From: Natronoarchaeum philippinense
Lineage (GTDB): Archaea; Halobacteriota; Halobacteria; Halobacteriales; Natronoarchaeaceae
Direction: 5' to 3'
NCBI RefSeq assembly: GCF_900215575.1
Contig: NZ_OBEJ01000004.1
Span: 1-64,000 of the forward strand
Length of the DNA: 64,000 bases
The translations under genes and the position numbers were made by a program. The notes below the pieces were generated by a model. That model searched no databases, was not told the DNA's origin, and was given only the letters and a program-made list of their open reading frames with translations. Within the stretch, counting starts at the first letter, position 1. Each line of letters opens with the position of its first letter. Shown piece by piece: positions 60,980 to 64,000 of this stretch.

Positions 60980-61465
60980 CTTTTGCGAGGAGTGGACACG
61001 ACGAGCAAAGCGTAAACCGAGGGATTTGAGCAGGGAGGCCGCAGCGCCGAGCGAAGCGAGGCGACCGTCTTCCTGAGTTCAAATTCCGATCGACGCGGTC
61101 GATCGGCGTTCGAGATCCGGAGGATCTCTCACTCCCGCCCCTTCCGCTTTTGCGAGGAGTGGACACGACGAGCAAAGCGTAAACCGAGGGATTTGAGCAG
61201 GGAAGCCGCAGCGCCGAGCGAAGCGAGGCGACCGTCTTCCTGAGTTCAAATCCCGCCCCTTCCGCTTCTCGATTCACCACCAGCGAGGCGTTTCATCGCC
61301 GGGCGATGCGGATGAATCGTGTTCGGCAGACCAAGGGATTTGAACGAAAGGAGTCGCAGCCCGCGCAGCGAAGCGAGCAGGAACGTCTCCGAGTGGTTCA
61401 AATTCCGATCGACTACGTCGATCGGCGTTCGAGATCCGAAGGATCTCTCACTCCCGCCCCTTCCG
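60966..61465 (+). repeat. Array of tRNA 3'-end duplications with hairpin inserts
   Basis: The terminal CCCGCCCCTTCCG of the tRNA-like sequence recurs ending at 61146, 61264 and 61465. Two segments of about 119 bp (60966-61084 and 61133-61251, offset 167 bp) differ at a single base. A 70-bp piece (61078-61147) recurs with a few changes at about 61397-61466. The inserts carry hairpins, for example CCGATCGAC-GCG-GTCGATCGG and GAGATCC-GGA-GGATCTC. This is the pattern left by repeated integration at a tRNA end or by spread of a hairpin repeat. Confidence 0.75.
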
Positions 61466-61582
61466 CTCACCAGAACCATTTTGCGAGGCGTTTCATCGCC
61501 GAGCAACTGCTGTTCTGGTGGATCGGCCGACGAAGGATTCGAGCGAAGACAGGCGCACAGCAAAAGCGGACGAGAGGCCGCG

Positions 61583-61792
61583 TTATCGACAGTCGCGCAC
61601 GTCACAGACGGCGCTGTCCGACGCGACGATAAAGGCGTCGGCGCGGAGGGCGTCTTCGTCAGCGGGCAAAAAGAGCAACTGGTGTTTGCCGTTGCTCTCT
61701 GCGGAGACGACATCGAGCTCTAGGGGCTCGTAGCCGAGATCGTCCTCGGGATCGGGGTCCATCGGGAGCGACTCCCACTCCTTGGGAGACAT
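61583..61792 (-). CDS. Small conserved haloarchaeal protein (DUF7511-like)
   Basis: 69 residues with the core YEPLELDVVSAESNGKHQLLFLPADEDALRADAFIVA, which resembles a small beta-rich haloarchaeal family of unknown function. It lies 74 bp beyond the stop of the second beta-helix gene on the same strand and may be co-transcribed. No function can be offered. Confidence 0.65.
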   Translation of the reverse strand: MSPKEWESLPMDPDPEDDLGYEPLELDVVSAESNGKHQLLFLPADEDALRADAFIVASDSAVCDVRDCR

Positions 61793-61866
61793 TCAGACCA
61801 CCGCCGAGGGCGACGCTCTCGATGGGGCGCCGCTGGCCGGGTCAGTTCGGTCGCGGACCGCCGAGC

Positions 61867-63642
61867 TCATTCTTGGGTTTCGAATTCGACGGTCGCGTCG
61901 CCGCAGACCTGCATGCTCGTGACGGTCCCGGAGTACCGGTAGCCGTCGACGCCGTCGCGGACGATGCCCAGAACCTTGCCGTTCGAGACGTTCGAGGCCA
62001 GCGAGTCCCACGCCGAAGCGTTGCTGGGCGTCGAGGTCAGTTCCTCACTCTGCCGGATCTCGCCCGAGACCTCGAAGGAGTACGTGCTCGACGAGTCGGT
62101 ATCGGAGCCGTCGATCACGATCGCGTTCGGCAGCCCGTCGTCGGCGTCGCCGCCATCGTCGGCCGCCGTCTGGGCGACCAGCTCGTCCTCGGAGACCTCC
62201 GAACCGTCGAGTTCGATCCACATCCAGTCGGCGTTGTCGACGGTCACGTCGGTGACCTGCCCGTACACCTCGTAGGCGTCGCCGTAGCCGTTGCCGGTGT
62301 ACCCCGAGACGTTGTGGACGCCGTCGTCGCCGGCCTCGACGGTGAAGTTGCTCGTCGCGCGCACCTCGTTACCGCTCGGGCTGGAGTACGGCGAGTCGCT
62401 GACCGGGACGACCGGGCCGTCGGCGGCGAACTCGTAGGTCGCTTCGCCGGCGTCTTCGGTCGAGACGAACGACACCAGATGGGGATCCATATCCGGCAGA
62501 TCGTCGCCGCCGTCGCTCGAGGTCGTCTCCCCGTCGCGTCCCGCGTAGGTGTGGATCGGAATCCGAGGCTTGTCGGTCGCCTGCTGGGCGTCGCTGCCGG
62601 TGACGGTGCCGGTCGCCTCGATGCCGATGTCGAAGCTGCCGTCGCCGGTGAGGTGGACGTTCTCGGCGCTCCAGCCGTCGCCGTGGTTGCCGATCGCCAT
62701 GCTGGAGGAGTTCGTGTAGATCCGGGTGTTCCGGATGACGCCGCTGCCGCCCGAGAACTGGCTGGACATGTCGACGGGGTAGTAGCTGTCCACGCTGTGA
62801 TAGATGTCACAGTCCTCGACGACGATGTTCTCGCCTGGCTGGCGGATTCGGAGGTTGCGCTGGTTCCAGACGCCGTCGTTGGGTGGCGAGGGGCCGTCGT
62901 GGACCAGCGTGACCTCGCGTGCGACGCTGTTGCTCGATCCCAGCCGGAGATTCGAGATGTTGTTGTTCTTGTAGAGACCGCCCTCGACGATCACGCGACC
63001 GTCTTCGGCGTCGTCGAAGCCTGCACCGGGACCGCTGGCGTACAGCCCGTTGTCCGAGAACCCTTCGACGTAACAATCGATGAACTCGATCGTGCCGGCG
63101 TGGTCGGCGCCGACGTAGAGACCGACCGCGTCGTCGCCGTCGACGACGCCGTCGGGGAGCCACACCTTGTCGAGCACCATTCGCGCGTCCTCGTCGCGGG
63201 CCTCGGCGCGGAGCTTCGCCTCCTCACCGCCGGTCGCGCCGCGGATCGTGATGTTCTCCAGTCGTACTTCGCCGCTCTGGGCGCGGACGGCGTTGTACCG
63301 GTACTCGCCCTCGGGATGGTGGAATCGGACGGCGCCGGGCTCGCCGTCGCCGATCAGCGCGGCGTTCGAGTAGTCGCCGCCGAGGCCGCCGCCGTTCCAG
63401 TCGTAGTCGCCCGGCGGAACGTGAACCTCGTTGCCGCTCTGGAAGTGATCTTCGAGATACCCGTCGATCTCGTCGCCGTCTTCGAGCCCTTCGTCGCCGA
63501 GGTCGACGGTGGCTGCCGCCGCCGTTCCGCCGAGTAAGCTCGTCGTACCGACCGCCAGCCCTGCAGCGCTGGCGAGCTTGAGATACGATCGTCTGTTCAC
63601 GCCGGGGCTACCGTGTTCGGCCGCGTCGTTTGGATCTGCCAT
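61867..63642 (-). CDS. Tat-exported right-handed parallel beta-helix protein (second)
   Basis: 591 residues. The Tat signal (NRRSYLKLASAAGLAVGTTSLLGGTAAAA) starts near residue 16. A beta-helix (about 50-400) follows with pectate-lyase-style turns (DYSNAALIGDGEPGAVRF, NIVVEDCDIYHSVDSYYPVD, NTRIYTNSSSMAIGNHGDGWSAENVHL). A C-terminal domain (about 500-591) carries IVIDGSDTDSSSTYSFEV and RYSGTVTSMQVCGDATVEFE. That C-terminal domain matches the N-terminal domain of the protein at 43333-45219. Probable surface polysaccharide-binding or -cleaving protein. The ATG at 63642 is chosen because the conserved hairpin ends 6 nt upstream; a longer frame to 63723 would cover it. Confidence 0.85.
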   Translation of the reverse strand: MADPNDAAEHGSPGVNRRSYLKLASAAGLAVGTTSLLGGTAAAATVDLGDEGLEDGDEIDGYLEDHFQSGNEVHVPPGDYDWNGGGLGGDYSNAALIGDGEPGAVRFHHPEGEYRYNAVRAQSGEVRLENITIRGATGGEEAKLRAEARDEDARMVLDKVWLPDGVVDGDDAVGLYVGADHAGTIEFIDCYVEGFSDNGLYASGPGAGFDDAEDGRVIVEGGLYKNNNISNLRLGSSNSVAREVTLVHDGPSPPNDGVWNQRNLRIRQPGENIVVEDCDIYHSVDSYYPVDMSSQFSGGSGVIRNTRIYTNSSSMAIGNHGDGWSAENVHLTGDGSFDIGIEATGTVTGSDAQQATDKPRIPIHTYAGRDGETTSSDGGDDLPDMDPHLVSFVSTEDAGEATYEFAADGPVVPVSDSPYSSPSGNEVRATSNFTVEAGDDGVHNVSGYTGNGYGDAYEVYGQVTDVTVDNADWMWIELDGSEVSEDELVAQTAADDGGDADDGLPNAIVIDGSDTDSSSTYSFEVSGEIRQSEELTSTPSNASAWDSLASNVSNGKVLGIVRDGVDGYRYSGTVTSMQVCGDATVEFETQE

Positions 63643-63648
63643 ATCTCG

Positions 63649-63663
63649 GTAGGACCACCCTAC
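63649..63663 (-). promoter_or_regulatory. Conserved 5' hairpin before the second beta-helix gene
   Basis: Minus-strand GTAGGGTGGTCCTAC: perfect 5-bp stem GTAGG/CCTAC, loop GTGGT, 6 nt before the ATG. Equivalent to the element at 45226-45240. Confidence 0.6.
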
Positions 63664-64000
63664 ACAAATAGTGATTTTTACCGGATTCGTCTCGAAAACA
63701 GCAGGATCACCACTGATACGCACGAATAGTAGAGAGATACGTCAAGAATACTTGCTAGTCGGGTACCGATAGCAAACCGGTCGGGTAGCATGCACTTACC
63801 CACGCGACGGCATCGAGCGCGCGCTCGGAGGAGTGATCGGTTCGTGGTAGACCGAGCGTACCAGCCGGAGAGCGCATCCATCGCTGATAGTCGCCGCGAC
63901 GATACCGGAGCGATGCCGAGGGAGGGATTCGAGGGTAGAAAGCTTGGATTACCGGTAAGCCGAGGGTTACCGCGTCCGAACGGTTTCGCCGTTCCCGGGT
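63664..64000. other. Window end, promoter side of the second beta-helix gene
   Basis: About 340 bp. The AT-rich GGTAAAAATCACTATTTG (minus strand) next to the hairpin is the likely core promoter; nothing else is supported. Confidence 0.45.

Overview
The window is chromosomal-type DNA from a haloarchaeon (class Halobacteria). The evidence is high G+C, very acidic proteins, Tat-type secretion signals, archaeal TATA boxes about 25 bp upstream of start codons (leaderless genes), HTH_10 and HalOD1 regulators, an RdfA cell-shape factor and a PGF-CTERM surface protein. The exact genus cannot be fixed from the sequence alone.

Region 1 (1-18000) is a coherent sucrose/fructan utilisation locus. It holds the 3' part of glucose-6-phosphate isomerase, a PfkB-type fructokinase, a GfcR-type sugar regulator, a HAD hydrolase, two intracellular GH32 beta-fructosidases, and a complete Opp/Dpp-type ABC importer made of a Tat lipoprotein binding protein, two permeases and a fused double ATPase. 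It also holds a striking TrmB regulator fused to a degenerate sugar-kinase domain. The inferred flow is import of fructosides, cytoplasmic hydrolysis, fructose phosphorylation, and entry into hexose-phosphate metabolism.

Region 2 (19391-30772) is a catabolic and transport region. Two IclR regulators flank an aldehyde dehydrogenase, and a divergent operon encodes an amidohydrolase, a Rieske ferredoxin and a BCCT transporter. A UspA protein, an MFS transporter, a half-size EamA transporter and a saccharopine-dehydrogenase-like enzyme follow.

Region 3 (30867-34015) looks like a mobile-element scar: a broken IS6-type transposase, an array of 18-bp iterons running into a parA gene, a translationally coupled acidic partner gene and a small Tat-exported protein. 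Region 4 (34230-42150) carries a DUF4396 membrane protein, two divergent receiver-PAS histidine kinases (one with a canonical LOV photosensor but a receiver lacking its phospho-acceptor Asp), a Bat-type HTH_10 regulator, an alpha/beta hydrolase and a 49-residue zinc-finger protein.

Region 5 (42316-63642) is devoted to the cell surface and cell shape. It has two DUF1616 proteins, two Tat-exported parallel beta-helix proteins that share a shuffled domain and an identically placed 5' hairpin, a large GT-like membrane protein, the SMC-related/RdfA pair, small regulators, and a sugar-nucleotide operon (aminotransferase, Gfo/Idh/MocA oxidoreductase, nucleotide-sugar dehydrogenase homologue without its catalytic Cys). 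A PGF-CTERM protein and a GT2 glycosyltransferase follow. At 60900-61465 a tRNA-like sequence is followed by three further copies of its 3' end, which resembles a scar of repeated integration.
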